From JAWLBM01 sp041687675 (lineage in GTDB: Bacteria; Pseudomonadota; Alphaproteobacteria; Rhizobiales; Pleomorphomonadaceae): a stretch of 64,000 nt of DNA. The translations under genes and the position numbers were made by a program. The notes under the pieces were generated by a model that saw only the letters and a program-made list of their open reading frames with translations, ran no database searches and was not told the origin of the DNA. The stretch is from assembly GCA_041687675.1 (NCBI GenBank), contig JAWLBM010000024.1, forward strand, positions 13,143 through 77,142, read 5' to 3'. This document shows positions 50,856 through 59,473 of the stretch, piece by piece (positions within the stretch are counted from its first letter, which is position 1; each line of letters begins with the position of its first letter).

Positions 50856-51698
50856 ATGGGCGCTGAGGAGGACGAAACCGCCGCCTGGCACGACGCCAGG
50901 CTCGATTTTCGCCGGGACATGTCCTACGCGGACTACCTCGACCTCGACCGCGTGCTGTCGGCGCAGCACCCGCTGTCGCCCGACCGCAACGAGATGCTGT
51001 TCATCATCCAGCACCAGACCTCCGAGCTCTGGATGAAGCTGATGCTGCACGAGCTCGCCGGGGCGATGGAGGCGCTGAGGGCGGACCGGCTGCCGCAGGT
51101 GACCAAGGCCACCGCCCGGGTGTCGCGGATCATGCAGCAGCTGGTCCAGGCCTGGGACGTGCTCGCCACCATGACGCCGTCGGAGTACACCGCGATCCGG
51201 CCCTTCCTCGGCCGTTCCTCCGGCTTCCAGTCCTTCCAGTACCGGGCGATCGAGTTCCTGCTCGGCAACAAGAACGCGGCGATGCTGAAGCCGCACGAGC
51301 ACAGCGCCGAGCGGCTGGCGGTGGTCGCCGCCGCCTTCGAGGCGCCGTCGCTCTACGACGAGACGATCCGCCACTTCGCCCGCCGCGGCTTCGCGATCGA
51401 TCCTGCGCTGACCGAGCGGGACTGGCGGCAGCCGAAGCCGGTGTCGGAGAGCCTCGAGGCGGTCTTCGCCGAGGTCTACCGCGACCCCGAGCGCCATTTC
51501 GACCTCTACGAGCTGCTGGAGGAGCTGGTCGACATCGAGGACGCCTTCCGGCTCTGGCGCTTTCGCCACGTCACCACGGTGGAGCGCATCATCGGCTTCA
51601 AGCGGGGCACCGGCGGCACCGTCGGCGTCGGCTACCTCCGGGCGATGCTGGACGTCGTGCTCTTTCCCGAGCTCTGGCGGGTGAGGACGGACCTTTGA
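50856..51698 (+). CDS. kynA: Tryptophan 2,3-dioxygenase
   Basis: 280 residues: MSYADYLDLDRVLSAQHPLS, the substrate His region MLFIIQHQTSELWMKLMLHE (about 46-65), and the haem-ligand region RFRHVTTVERIIGFKRGTGG with GTVGVGYL (about 240-265). Cleaves L-tryptophan to N-formylkynurenine. GGAGGAGGG before ATG 50856 decides the start. Native GC. Followed by kynU after 142 bases. Confidence 0.95.
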   Translation: MGAEEDETAAWHDARLDFRRDMSYADYLDLDRVLSAQHPLSPDRNEMLFIIQHQTSELWMKLMLHELAGAMEALRADRLPQVTKATARVSRIMQQLVQAWDVLATMTPSEYTAIRPFLGRSSGFQSFQYRAIEFLLGNKNAAMLKPHEHSAERLAVVAAAFEAPSLYDETIRHFARRGFAIDPALTERDWRQPKPVSESLEAVFAEVYRDPERHFDLYELLEELVDIEDAFRLWRFRHVTTVERIIGFKRGTGGTVGVGYLRAMLDVVLFPELWRVRTDL

Positions 51699-51840
51699 GG
51701 CCGCCGCGCAAGCGCCCCGCCGGCGCGCGCGAGGCGCTCACCCGCGCCGACCGTGCCCTCCTTGCCGTGCTGCAGGCGGCGGGTGCCGCTGCCCGCCGGC
51801 GAGGACGACTGACCCGCCACGCCCCGAGGATCCGCCCGAG

Positions 51841-53082
51841 ATGACCATCGCCGCCCCCGTCCGCCCCGACATCGCCCGCCTCGACGCGGAGGACCCGCTT
51901 GGCGACCGCCGCGACCTCTTCGAGATCCCGGACGGCGTCGTCTACCTCGACGGTAACTCCCTCGGCGCGTTGACGAAGTCCGCCCGCGAGCGGGTCGCCC
52001 GGGTGGCGGCGGAGGAGTGGGGCGTCAGCCTCATCCGCGGCTGGAACCGGCACGGCTGGATCGACCTGCCGGCCCGCGTCGGCGAGCGGATCGGGCGGCT
52101 GGTCGGCGCCGAGCCGGGCTCGGTGGTCGCCTGCGATTCCACCAGCGTGAACGTCTTCAAGCTCGCCGCCGCGGCGCTCAGCCTTCGCCCCGGCCGCAGG
52201 GTGATCCTCTCCGACAGCGGCAACTTCCCGACCGACCTCTACGTCGTCGAGGGGCTCTCCGACCTCCTCGGCCGCGGCCACGAGCTCCGGATCGTCGAGC
52301 CGGAGGCGGTGGAGGGCGCGATCGACGAGGCCGTCGCCCTCGTCATGCTGACCGAGGTGGACTACCGCACCGGCCGGCTGCACGACATGGCCCGGATCAC
52401 CCGCGCCGCCCACGCCGCCGGCGCGCTCACGCTGTGGGACCTTGCCCATAGCGCCGGCGCCTTTCCGGTCGACCTCGCCGGCGCGGGCGCCGACCTCGCC
52501 GTCGGCTGCGGCTACAAGTATCTCAACGGCGGCCCCGGCGCGCCGGCCTTCCTCTACGTCGCGTCGCGGCTCCAGGAGGAGGTGGCGCCGCCGCTCGCCG
52601 GCTGGATGGGCCACGCCGCGCCCTTCGCCTTCGACCTTGGCTACGCGCCCGCCGCCGGCGTCGACCGGATGCGCGTGGGCACCCCGCCGGTGCTCTCGCT
52701 CGCCGCCCTCGACGCCGCGCTCGACGCCTTCGACGGCGTCGACATGGCCGCGGTGCGGGCGAAGTCGATGGCGCTCGGCGACCTCTTCGTCGCCGAGGTC
52801 GAGGCCCGCTGCCCGGACCTCGTCCTCGCCTCGCCGCGCGAGGCGGCCCGCCGCGGCAGCCAGGTCTCCTTCCGCCATACGGAGGGCTACGCGGTGATGC
52901 AGGCGCTGATCGACCGCGAGGTCATCGGCGACTTCCGCGCCCCCGACATCATCCGCTTCGGATTCACCCCCCTCTACCTCCGCCACGCCGACGTCCTCCG
53001 CGCCGCCGAGGTCCTCGCCGACATCCTGCACCACCGCCTCTGGGACCGCCTCGAGTACAAGCAGCGCGCCAAGGTGACCTGA
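51841..53082 (+). CDS. kynU: Kynureninase
   Basis: 413 residues, PLP aminotransferase fold: VYLDGNSLGAL (about 36-46), RGWNRHGWIDLP, and the PLP-lysine block GCGYKYLNGGPGAPAFLY (Lys about 226). Makes anthranilate and alanine from kynurenine. ATG 51841. Kynurenine formamidase (kynB) is not between the two genes, so that step must be encoded elsewhere. Confidence 0.95.
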   Translation: MTIAAPVRPDIARLDAEDPLGDRRDLFEIPDGVVYLDGNSLGALTKSARERVARVAAEEWGVSLIRGWNRHGWIDLPARVGERIGRLVGAEPGSVVACDSTSVNVFKLAAAALSLRPGRRVILSDSGNFPTDLYVVEGLSDLLGRGHELRIVEPEAVEGAIDEAVALVMLTEVDYRTGRLHDMARITRAAHAAGALTLWDLAHSAGAFPVDLAGAGADLAVGCGYKYLNGGPGAPAFLYVASRLQEEVAPPLAGWMGHAAPFAFDLGYAPAAGVDRMRVGTPPVLSLAALDAALDAFDGVDMAAVRAKSMALGDLFVAEVEARCPDLVLASPREAARRGSQVSFRHTEGYAVMQALIDREVIGDFRAPDIIRFGFTPLYLRHADVLRAAEVLADILHHRLWDRLEYKQRAKVT

Positions 53083-53159
53083 GGGAACTGAAAAGCTGCA
53101 TTCACGGCCGTGTCACGTCGTCCCTGCTCCTATGCCGGGACGAACAGGAGCCGTTTCCC

Positions 53160-53816
53160 TTGTCTCGATTCTATGTCTTCTCGGATGAAGCTGGGTGCTT
53201 CACATTTGAAAGAAATAATCGGGCCAGCCGCTACTTCATGATCTGCACGATCACGCTCCATGACTGTGGAATCGGCAACGGCTTGCTCGAGCTTCGCCGG
53301 GATATGGTCTGGCGCGGACTTCCGGTAACCGAGGAATTTCACGCTTCGGAGGACAAGGTCGACGTCCGCCTCGAGGTCTACAGGTTCATCGAGGCTCAAA
53401 ACTTCCGAATAGACGCAACCATTCTCGAGAAATCAAAGGCGCAACCGCACGTTAGCCAGCGGGCAGATATCTTCTACAAGTATGCAGTTTACTATCACTT
53501 ACGCCACATCTGGTCGCAAATCATCGTAAACAAGGAGGAGGTGGCGATTACTGCCGCCTCGATCGGAACGAAAAAAGGTCAGGCTGTTTTCACCGCGGCG
53601 GTAAACGAGGTACTGCAGCAGGTGAAACCCAGGAAACCGTGGGAGACATTTTTCCCCCGGTCCGTCGCAGAACCTTGCCTGCAGATCGCCGACTACTGCG
53701 CTTGGGCGATACAGCGCAAATGGGAACGGGGTGATGAAAGGTGGTACGGGTCGATAGCGCCCAAGATCGAAACGGAGTTCGATCTATGGTCCCTCGGCAC
53801 CACTCACTTCTACTGA
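53160..53816 (+). CDS. DUF3800 protein, low GC, probably acquired (218 aa)
   Basis: DUF3800 (RNase H-like fold): N-terminal FYVFSDEAGCF (SDEAG, about 4-14) and C-terminal LQIADYCAWAIQRKWERGD (about 178-196), with the acidic residues kept. Family members are common on mobile elements and in defence islands, with unproven nuclease roles. TTG start at 53160 with AGGAG 8-9 bases upstream. GC about 43% where counted (26 of 60 at 53461-53520) against about 70% on either side, so it probably arrived by transfer. Confidence 0.85.
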   Translation: MSRFYVFSDEAGCFTFERNNRASRYFMICTITLHDCGIGNGLLELRRDMVWRGLPVTEEFHASEDKVDVRLEVYRFIEAQNFRIDATILEKSKAQPHVSQRADIFYKYAVYYHLRHIWSQIIVNKEEVAITAASIGTKKGQAVFTAAVNEVLQQVKPRKPWETFFPRSVAEPCLQIADYCAWAIQRKWERGDERWYGSIAPKIETEFDLWSLGTTHFY

Positions 53817-54134
53817 TAAGAAAAATGTGGCCCGCGATCTCAGCTATCCTTCCGGAAGCGCCCGAGGGGTCTTGTCGCTGAGCAAGGGCCACGAAGATAG
53901 GATGCATGGAAGGGACCGAGGAAGTCAAGCTCATCATCCTCGGCTCGGAACTGCCACCGTCGAGCCGCCGCGATCGCCGCCGCCTTCCGCCAGGGCCGCC
54001 GGGTCGAGCGGGCGGTCGGGGAGGTGCTGCTGTCGCTCTACCGCACCGGGGTAGCCATGACGCCCGACGGCCGCCGGTTCGCGGTGCGGCTGGCGGCCTG
54101 ATCCGCCCGCGCCGGGATCTGCAGCCCCGCTGCC
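53817..54134. other. Interval with a coding scrap (53952-54101)
   Basis: No complete gene. The plus-strand frame 53952-54101, without a credible start, reads FRQGRRVERAVGEVLLSLYR then TGVAMTPDGRRFAVRLAA and a TGA stop; it looks like the C-terminal end of a host-type gene whose 5' part is gone. It lies just beyond the low-GC DUF3800 gene, which may mark where the insertion cut a resident gene. Confidence 0.4.
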
Positions 54135-54159
54135 GGAACCTGCCGGCCTTCCCGGAGTT
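54135..54159 (+). promoter_or_regulatory. Near-match EcfG promoter GGAAC-N16-AGTT
   Basis: GGAAC 54135-54139 and AGTT 54156-54159, one base off consensus in the -10. It would start a transcript about 25 bases ahead of the small gene at 54190. Confidence 0.35.
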
Positions 54160-54189
54160 GACCCCGCACGGCAATGGAGGCGATCCGGG

Positions 54190-54450
54190 ATGGCGACCGC
54201 GAAATCTTTTTCTTGCAATGGGCTGGGGGCGAAAGCTGAAGCGTCGCATCCGCTCGTGCGCGGAAGGGCGGACGCCGCTTCACGAACCGGGGCGCCCCGC
54301 ACCGGACGGCCGATCGCCATCGCCGCGGCGGGGGTCGTGGCCTTCGCGATCGCAGCAGCGTCCTACGCACCGCTCGGGGAACGGCCGGCGTCGGCCACCG
54401 GATACGGCATCGACGAAGTTAATACGTCGTTTACCATGTCCGCCCGGTAG
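54190..54450 (+). CDS. Small single-helix membrane protein (86 aa)
   Basis: MATAKSFSCNGLGAKAEASH at the start, a hydrophobic helix near 42-59 (PIAIAAAGVVAFAIAAASYA) and a short polar tail. Not recognised. GGAGG lies 9 bases before the ATG, and a GGAAC-N16-AGTT promoter-like element precedes it. Precedes the response-regulator gene by 64 bases. Expression is plausible but unproven. Confidence 0.5.
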   Translation: MATAKSFSCNGLGAKAEASHPLVRGRADAASRTGAPRTGRPIAIAAAGVVAFAIAAASYAPLGERPASATGYGIDEVNTSFTMSAR

Positions 54451-54461
54451 ACGACCCGGGG

Positions 54462-54486
54462 GGAACCCGGTCTTCGTCGGCGCGTT
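54462..54486 (+). promoter_or_regulatory. EcfG promoter GGAAC-N16-CGTT
   Basis: GGAAC 54462-54466 and CGTT 54483-54486, spacer 16, a full consensus match 28 bases ahead of the response-regulator ATG. A transcript from it would carry the GTAAGGAG ribosome site. Confidence 0.65.
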
Positions 54487-54514
54487 GGAATGACACATTG
54501 GTAAGGAGTTTGTC

Positions 54515-54874
54515 ATGTCGCGCCGCAAGACCGTGCTCGTCCTGGAGGACGACCCGATCATCTCGATGGACATCGAGATGATCGTGACGGACGTCGTTCC
54601 GGCCGTCGTCAAGGTCAGTGCATCCGTTGCCGATGCCGAGCGCGCGATCGGCGAGGGCGTCGACCTGGCGCTGCTCGACATCGACGTCCTCGACGGCAAG
54701 AGCTTCCCGCTCGCGGCGCTTCTGCTGCGGCGCAACACGCCGATCATCTTCGTCTCGGGTTCGAGCCCCGGCGACCTCCCGGCTCCCCTCCAGGGCGCCC
54801 CGTTCGTCGCCAAGCCCTACGCCCCGCCGGTGATGGAGGCTGTGATCCGCTCGCAGCTGAAGCTGGACGCCTGA
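54515..54874 (+). CDS. Single-domain response regulator (119 aa)
   Basis: A stand-alone receiver: acidic pair EDD (10-12), phosphoacceptor Asp in LALLDIDVLDG (about 54-57), Ser in IIFVSGSS and Lys in FVAKPY. The segment IIFVSGSSPGDLPAPLQGAP followed by FVAKPY resembles the FAT-GY type receivers that modulate the general stress response (SdrG/MrrA kind). An EcfG-type promoter directly upstream agrees with that. No kinase is adjacent. Confidence 0.88.
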   Translation: MSRRKTVLVLEDDPIISMDIEMIVTDVVPAVVKVSASVADAERAIGEGVDLALLDIDVLDGKSFPLAALLLRRNTPIIFVSGSSPGDLPAPLQGAPFVAKPYAPPVMEAVIRSQLKLDA

Positions 54875-54875
54875 G

Positions 54876-54907
54876 CCCCGGACCGGGGCGCGGGCGCCGG
54901 TCCGGGG
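54876..54907. terminator. GC-rich hairpin between response regulator and ridA
   Basis: 11-bp stem CCCCGGACCGG/CCGGTCCGGGG (54876-54886 with 54897-54907), loop of 10. It lies between two converging genes, so it may serve both; no T-run. Confidence 0.6.
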
Positions 54908-54944
54908 GTCGCTGGCGGGCCCCCGCAGGGACGGCCGGCTTGGC

Positions 54945-55301
54945 TCACCCGCGGTCGGGCAGCGCGGCGGTGACGATGAACTCGACCTTGTAGTCGGGCG
55001 TCGCCAGCCTGGCCTCGCCGGTGGCGCGGGCGGGGGTGTGGCCGGGCGCGACCCAGGCGTCCCAGACCTCGTTCATCGCGGCGTAGTCGGAGATGTCGGC
55101 GAGCCAGACGATCGTCTGCAGGATCCGCCGCTTGTCGGTGCCGGCCTCGGCGAGGATGCGGTCCACCTCGGCGAGCGCCTGGCGGGCCTGCGTGCTCACG
55201 TCCGCGCCCGGCTCGCCGACCTGTCCGGCGACGTAGACGGTGCCGTTGTGCACCACGGCCTCGCTCATCCGCTTGCCGAAGCCGATGCGGGTGATGGTCA
55301 T
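54945..55301 (-). CDS. RidA family protein (118 aa)
   Basis: YjgF/YER057c/UK114 fold: SEAVVHNGTVYVAGQVGEPG (about 13-32) and the active-site Arg in TPARATGEARLATPDYKVEF. RidA proteins deaminate reactive enamines and imines. AAGGAGG before ATG 55301. Downstream of the hydantoinase-type gene on the same strand; the pair may act on the same nitrogenous substrate. Confidence 0.92.
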   Translation of the reverse strand: MTITRIGFGKRMSEAVVHNGTVYVAGQVGEPGADVSTQARQALAEVDRILAEAGTDKRRILQTIVWLADISDYAAMNEVWDAWVAPGHTPARATGEARLATPDYKVEFIVTAALPDRG

Positions 55302-55386
55302 GACCTTGCCTCCTTGGGAACATGCCGGCCGGGTGGCCGCCGCCCTCCTTCTGGACCAGTCGCGGCGCGCCGTCGAGGGGCCCCGC

Positions 55387-57378
55387 TCAGCCGAGCGCGG
55401 GCCGGCCGATCGCCTCGGCGGTGACCGTGGCGTCGAACAGCCCGTCGTCGTCGGCGGATCCGGGGAGCAGGCGGCGGCCGATCTCGACGCGGATCTCCGC
55501 GTCGGCCGCGCCGGTCTCCGCCGCCGCCGCCGCCGCCGCCCGCCGGGCCGCCGCCTCCGCCAGCGCCAGCGCCTCGCCGCCCCGAGAGGCGGTCAGCACC
55601 CCGTCCGGCGCGTGCACCCGGAACAGGCCGTTGCCGTCGCTGGTGACCGGCACGGTGACCTTGCGGGCCACCACCGCCGTCGCCGCGCCGATCGCGTTCG
55701 CTGCCTCGAAGCCGGCGGGCGTCACCACCTCCGCGCCGAGCCGCCGGCCGACCTCGCCGAAGTAGACGTTGGCCGGCCCGCCCACCGCGACCAGCGGCAG
55801 CGTCGGCGAGACCTGGATCCGGGCGAGCCCCAGCTGCGTCTCGCCGCGGGCGACGGCCGCCGCGATCGGCCCGCTGGCGGCGGGACCCAGGGCGAGGCCC
55901 AGCACCTCGATGCCGGCCCGCCGGACCGTCTCCTCGCGGATCGCCTCGGCGAGGCCGCGGCCCCGCTCGGGGTCCGGCCGGCGCATCTGCGTCAGGCGGA
56001 CGGCGAGGCCGAGCCCGAGGTCCGCCGCCTCGCGCGACCAGTTGTCCTGCAGCCCCAGCACATGCGCCGCGTCGGAGGGGGCAAGGCCCGCGACCTGGAC
56101 GAGGCCCTTGGCCCGCAGCGCCTCGATCGCCCGGTGCGACGACGGGCCGGAGGCGAGCGAGGCGAGCGGCACCGGCGCCTCGCCGATCCGCGCCAGCATC
56201 TCCGCCTCCCGCCGCGGCAGCTCCGGCTCGCCGCCCGCCGCCGTCCAGCCGAGCGGGCGGAGCACGAAGCGGCCGGACTGGCTGGACACGGTCGGGTGGA
56301 CCAACTCCCGCTCCAGCGCCGCCAGCACCGAGGGAAACCGCGCGCCGGCGAGCGACAGCGGCAGCACCCGCGCCGGGCCGATCGAGATCTCGCCGCGCGG
56401 GCCGAAGGTCACCTCGCTGTCGCCGCCGAGGCCGACGGCGCGCACGTCCACCGCCCGCACCATCGTCCGCCAGCCGCCGAGGTCGGCGCCGGCGTCCGTC
56501 ACCCGCGCCCGGCCCGCCTCGAAGACGGCGAGGTCGGTGGTGGTGCCGCCCATGTCGGCGAGGATGAAGTCGTCGAGCCGGGTCAGGAAGCGGGCGCCGA
56601 CGAGGCTCGCCGCCGGGCCGGACAGCACCGTCTCGATCGGCCGGGTGGCGACGGAGGCGGCAAGGGCGAGCGTGCCGTCGCCCTTCACGATCATCAGCGG
56701 CGCGTCGATGCCGATCTCGCCCATCGCCCGGCCCACCGCCGCGATCAGCCGCGACACCCTGGAGATCAGCCGGGCGTTCAGCGTGGCGGTCAGCGCGCGG
56801 CGGGGCGCGTCGAGGTCGGAGGAGAGCTCGCTCGAGATGGTGACCGGCAACCCGGTGCGCCCGACGAGGATCTCGCGCACCCGCCGCTCGTGCGCGGGGT
56901 TGCGGACCGCGAACTGGGCGGCGACGGCGAAGGCCTCGACGGCGCCCGCATGGCGCTCCGCCGCAGCGGCCACCGCCGCCTCGTCGAGCGGCATGCGCTC
57001 GGCGCCGGCGTGGTCGTGGCCGCCGGCGACGAGGTCGACGGGCATGCCCGGGAACGCGCCGGAGATGCCCGTGCGCGCGGCCATGGTGGCGTCGAAGCCG
57101 ACGAGGAGGACCGCCACCGGCCCGCCGTGCCCCTCGACCACCGCGTTGGTGGCGAGCGTCGTCGAGATCGACACGAGGCCGATCGCCGACGGCGGCACGG
57201 CGCCGGCGAGGCGGCCCACCGCCGCGCGGATCGCCTCCTCGACGCCGACGGCGAGGTCGCCGCGCGTGGTCAGCGCCTTGGCGGTGGCGAGCACGGTGCG
57301 GCAGGAAGCGTCGATGACCGCGGCGTCCGTATAGGTGCCGCCGGTATCGACGCCGAGAAGGAGCGCGCGGTCTGTCAT
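55387..57378 (-). CDS. Hydantoinase/oxoprolinase A-type protein (663 aa)
   Basis: Hydantoinase A-type: N-terminal LLLGVDTGGTYTDAAVID (about 6-23), a second ATP-site block FILADMGGTTTDLAVFEAGR, and a long C-terminal part with the Hydantoinase_A signature region. These enzymes open cyclic amides with ATP. No B subunit gene adjoins; ridA does. ACAGGAG before ATG 57378. Confidence 0.9.
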   Translation of the reverse strand: MTDRALLLGVDTGGTYTDAAVIDASCRTVLATAKALTTRGDLAVGVEEAIRAAVGRLAGAVPPSAIGLVSISTTLATNAVVEGHGGPVAVLLVGFDATMAARTGISGAFPGMPVDLVAGGHDHAGAERMPLDEAAVAAAAERHAGAVEAFAVAAQFAVRNPAHERRVREILVGRTGLPVTISSELSSDLDAPRRALTATLNARLISRVSRLIAAVGRAMGEIGIDAPLMIVKGDGTLALAASVATRPIETVLSGPAASLVGARFLTRLDDFILADMGGTTTDLAVFEAGRARVTDAGADLGGWRTMVRAVDVRAVGLGGDSEVTFGPRGEISIGPARVLPLSLAGARFPSVLAALERELVHPTVSSQSGRFVLRPLGWTAAGGEPELPRREAEMLARIGEAPVPLASLASGPSSHRAIEALRAKGLVQVAGLAPSDAAHVLGLQDNWSREAADLGLGLAVRLTQMRRPDPERGRGLAEAIREETVRRAGIEVLGLALGPAASGPIAAAVARGETQLGLARIQVSPTLPLVAVGGPANVYFGEVGRRLGAEVVTPAGFEAANAIGAATAVVARKVTVPVTSDGNGLFRVHAPDGVLTASRGGEALALAEAAARRAAAAAAAETGAADAEIRVEIGRRLLPGSADDDGLFDATVTAEAIGRPALG

Positions 57379-57476
57379 CGCCGACTCCTGTAGCGGGCGG
57401 CGAGGCGGCGCGGAAGGGGAGGAACGCGGCGCGGCCGGGAAATCCGGAGAATTCGTGCCGATCGCTCCCGTGGTAC

Positions 57477-58364
57477 CTAGCGGACGAACTCGTCCAGCGC
57501 GTAGCCCTGGACGAAGAGGAGCGCCGAGAGGTCCGCATGGTCGATCCGCACCATCGCCTCGGCGGCGACGGCCGGCTTGGCGCGGAAGGCGACGCCGAGG
57601 CCGGCGGCCTTGACCATCATCAGGTCGTTGGCGCCGTCGCCGACGGCGAGGGTCTCGGACGCCTCGAGCCCGAGGCGGAGGGTGAGCTCCTCCAGGCTGG
57701 CGAGCTTCGCCTCGCGGCCGAGGATCGGCTCGACGACCGTGCCGGCGAGGAGCCCGCCCTCGATGTCGAGGATGTTGGAGCGGTCCTCGTCGAAGCCGAT
57801 GGCGCTGCGAACCTCGCCGGTGAAGGCGGTGAAGCCGCCGGAGACGAGGGCGGTGTAGGCGCCGTGGGCGCGCATGGTGCGCACCAGTTCCTTTCCGCCG
57901 GGGGTGAGGCGGATCCGCTCCTTCAGGACCTCGTCGATCACCGCGTAGGGCAGGCCCTTCAGCAGCGCCACGCGCTCGCGCAGCGCGGGCTCGAAGGCGA
58001 TCTCGCCGCGCATCGCTCGCTCGGTGATGCCGGCCACCTTCTCCTTGAGGCCGGCGTAGTCGGCGAGTTCGTCGATGCACTCCTGGCCGATCATCGTGGA
58101 GTCCATGTCCGCGACCAGCAGCCGCTTTCGCCGGCCCTCGCAGGCGACGACCGCCACGTCGACCCTGAGGTCGCCGGCCTCGGCCCGCAGGCGGCGCTCC
58201 GCCTCCGCCGCGTCCAGTCCAGCCGGAACCGGGAAGTCCACGGCGATCCCCTCGGCGAGCACCCGGTGGTCGCCGGTCCCGAGCGCCCGCCCGGCGCGCG
58301 CGACGAGGTCCGGCCCGACTTGCGGATCGGCGAGCGATGAGACAAGCGTGGCGACGAGCGGCAT
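57477..58364 (-). CDS. serB: Phosphoserine phosphatase
   Basis: 295 residues: an N-terminal regulatory-like region, then HAD motif I VADMDSTMIGQECID (about 89-103), motif II VSGGFTAF and motif III/IV GDGANDLMMVKAAG. Final step of serine synthesis. ATG 58364 with GGAG upstream. Divergent from miaA with only 25 bases between start codons, so the promoters overlap or lie inside the opposite gene. Confidence 0.93.
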   Translation of the reverse strand: MPLVATLVSSLADPQVGPDLVARAGRALGTGDHRVLAEGIAVDFPVPAGLDAAEAERRLRAEAGDLRVDVAVVACEGRRKRLLVADMDSTMIGQECIDELADYAGLKEKVAGITERAMRGEIAFEPALRERVALLKGLPYAVIDEVLKERIRLTPGGKELVRTMRAHGAYTALVSGGFTAFTGEVRSAIGFDEDRSNILDIEGGLLAGTVVEPILGREAKLASLEELTLRLGLEASETLAVGDGANDLMMVKAAGLGVAFRAKPAVAAEAMVRIDHADLSALLFVQGYALDEFVR

Positions 58365-58389
58365 GGCAACTCCGGGAGCGACGGCCGGC

Positions 58390-59331
58390 ATGGCGAAGGG
58401 GCGGACGGCCGCGGTCCTGATAGCGGGGCCCACGGCGAGCGGCAAGTCGGCGCTGGCGAGCGAGGTCGCCCGGCGCTGCGGCGGCGTGGTGGTGAACGCG
58501 GATTCCATGCAGGTCTACCGCGAGCTCGCCATCCTCACCGCCCGGCCGACGCCGGAGGACGAGGCGCGCGTGCCGCACCGGCTCTACGGCCATCGCCCGG
58601 CAGGCGAGGGCTGCAGCGTCGCGGACTGGCTCGCCGACGCGGCGGCGGTGCTTGGGGAGCTTCGGGCGGAGGGCCGGCCGGCGGTCTTCGTCGGCGGGAC
58701 GGGGCTCTACCTCGACGCCCTGACGCAGGGCCTCTCCGACATCCCGCCGGTGCCGGACGAAATACGCGAGCGCTGGCGGGCGGCGGCGGCCGAGCGCAAC
58801 GCGGCGGCGCTCCACGGCGAACTCGCCGCCCGCGACCCGGAGGGCGCTGCCCGGATCCGCCCCACCGACACCCAGCGGATCGTCCGCGCGCTGGAGGTGC
58901 TGGAGGCGACCGGCCGGCCGCTCGCCGCCTTCCATGGCCGCCGGTCACCCCCGCCGCTCGCGCCGGAGGAAATCGTCGCCGCGCTCGTCCTCGCCCCGGA
59001 CCGGGCGGACCTCGCCCGCCGCATCGAGGCCCGGTTTCGCGCGATGGTGGCGGTCGGCGGGCTCGAGGAGGCGAGGGCGCTCGCGGCCCTCGGCCTCGAC
59101 CCGCGACTGCCCGCCATGAAGGCGATCGGCGTGCCGGAAATGGTCGCGGCGGCCACCGGGGCGATGCCGGTCGAGGCGGCGATCGCGGCTGCGGTCACGG
59201 CGACCCGCCGCTACGCCAAGCGCCAGGAGACCTGGTTCCGCAACCGGATGCCCGGCTGGACCCGCGTTCCGCCCGGCAACATCCTTTCGGCAGCGGAGGC
59301 CGTGGCGCAACAAGTGGAAATGAGGGGTTGA
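58390..59331 (+). CDS. miaA: tRNA dimethylallyltransferase
   Basis: 313 residues: P-loop AGPTASGKS (about 12-20), NADSMQVYRE (about 36-45), GGTGLYLDALTQGL and RPTDTQRIVRALEV. Adds the isopentenyl group to A37 of UNN-reading tRNAs. ATG 58390 begins MAKGRTAAVL. The stop overlaps the -35 element of the ilv leader promoter. Confidence 0.95.
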   Translation: MAKGRTAAVLIAGPTASGKSALASEVARRCGGVVVNADSMQVYRELAILTARPTPEDEARVPHRLYGHRPAGEGCSVADWLADAAAVLGELRAEGRPAVFVGGTGLYLDALTQGLSDIPPVPDEIRERWRAAAAERNAAALHGELAARDPEGAARIRPTDTQRIVRALEVLEATGRPLAAFHGRRSPPPLAPEEIVAALVLAPDRADLARRIEARFRAMVAVGGLEEARALAALGLDPRLPAMKAIGVPEMVAAATGAMPVEAAIAAAVTATRRYAKRQETWFRNRMPGWTRVPPGNILSAAEAVAQQVEMRG

Positions 59332-59356
59332 CCGGCTCCGGCGGCGGGTCTAAGTA
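59328..59356 (+). promoter_or_regulatory. Probable sigma-70 promoter of the ilvBH operon
   Basis: TTGACC 59328-59333 and TAAGTA 59351-59356, spacer 17. It overlaps the miaA stop. Start of transcription would fall near 59363, just before the leader peptide gene. Confidence 0.55.
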
Positions 59357-59384
59357 TCGCGCCGACAGGACAACGAGGGTCGCG

Positions 59385-59444
59385 ATGTATCGCACCATCC
59401 TTATCGTAGCTGACGCGCGCATCACCACGGGGGCTCACCACTGA
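59385..59444 (+). CDS. ilv leader peptide (attenuator), MYRTILIVADARITTGAHH
   Basis: A 19-codon ORF with AACGAGGG about 5 bases before the ATG. It carries a run Ile-Leu-Ile-Val (residues 5-8) and another Ile (13) followed by two Thr. Stalling at those codons when branched-chain aminoacyl-tRNA is scarce would free the downstream mRNA from the terminator at 59474. Typical leader length and position for ilvB. Confidence 0.85.
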   Translation: MYRTILIVADARITTGAHH

Positions 59445-59473
59445 GCCGTCGGACCACGGTGTGCGCGAAACCC

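Noticed and set aside
51695..51844. A 49-residue frame between kynA and kynU (TTG start, stop overlapping the kynU ATG)
   Set aside because: Arg-rich translation, no ribosome site, no recognisable feature; more likely untranslated spacer.
53906..54493. A 195-codon plus-strand frame
   Set aside because: Pro/Arg-rich, crosses two promoter-like elements and the better-supported gene at 54190; no motif.
55240..57393. A 717-codon open frame on the plus strand opposite the hydantoinase gene
   Set aside because: Low-complexity Arg/Ala/Gly translation with no motif; the minus-strand hydantoinase has clear signatures.
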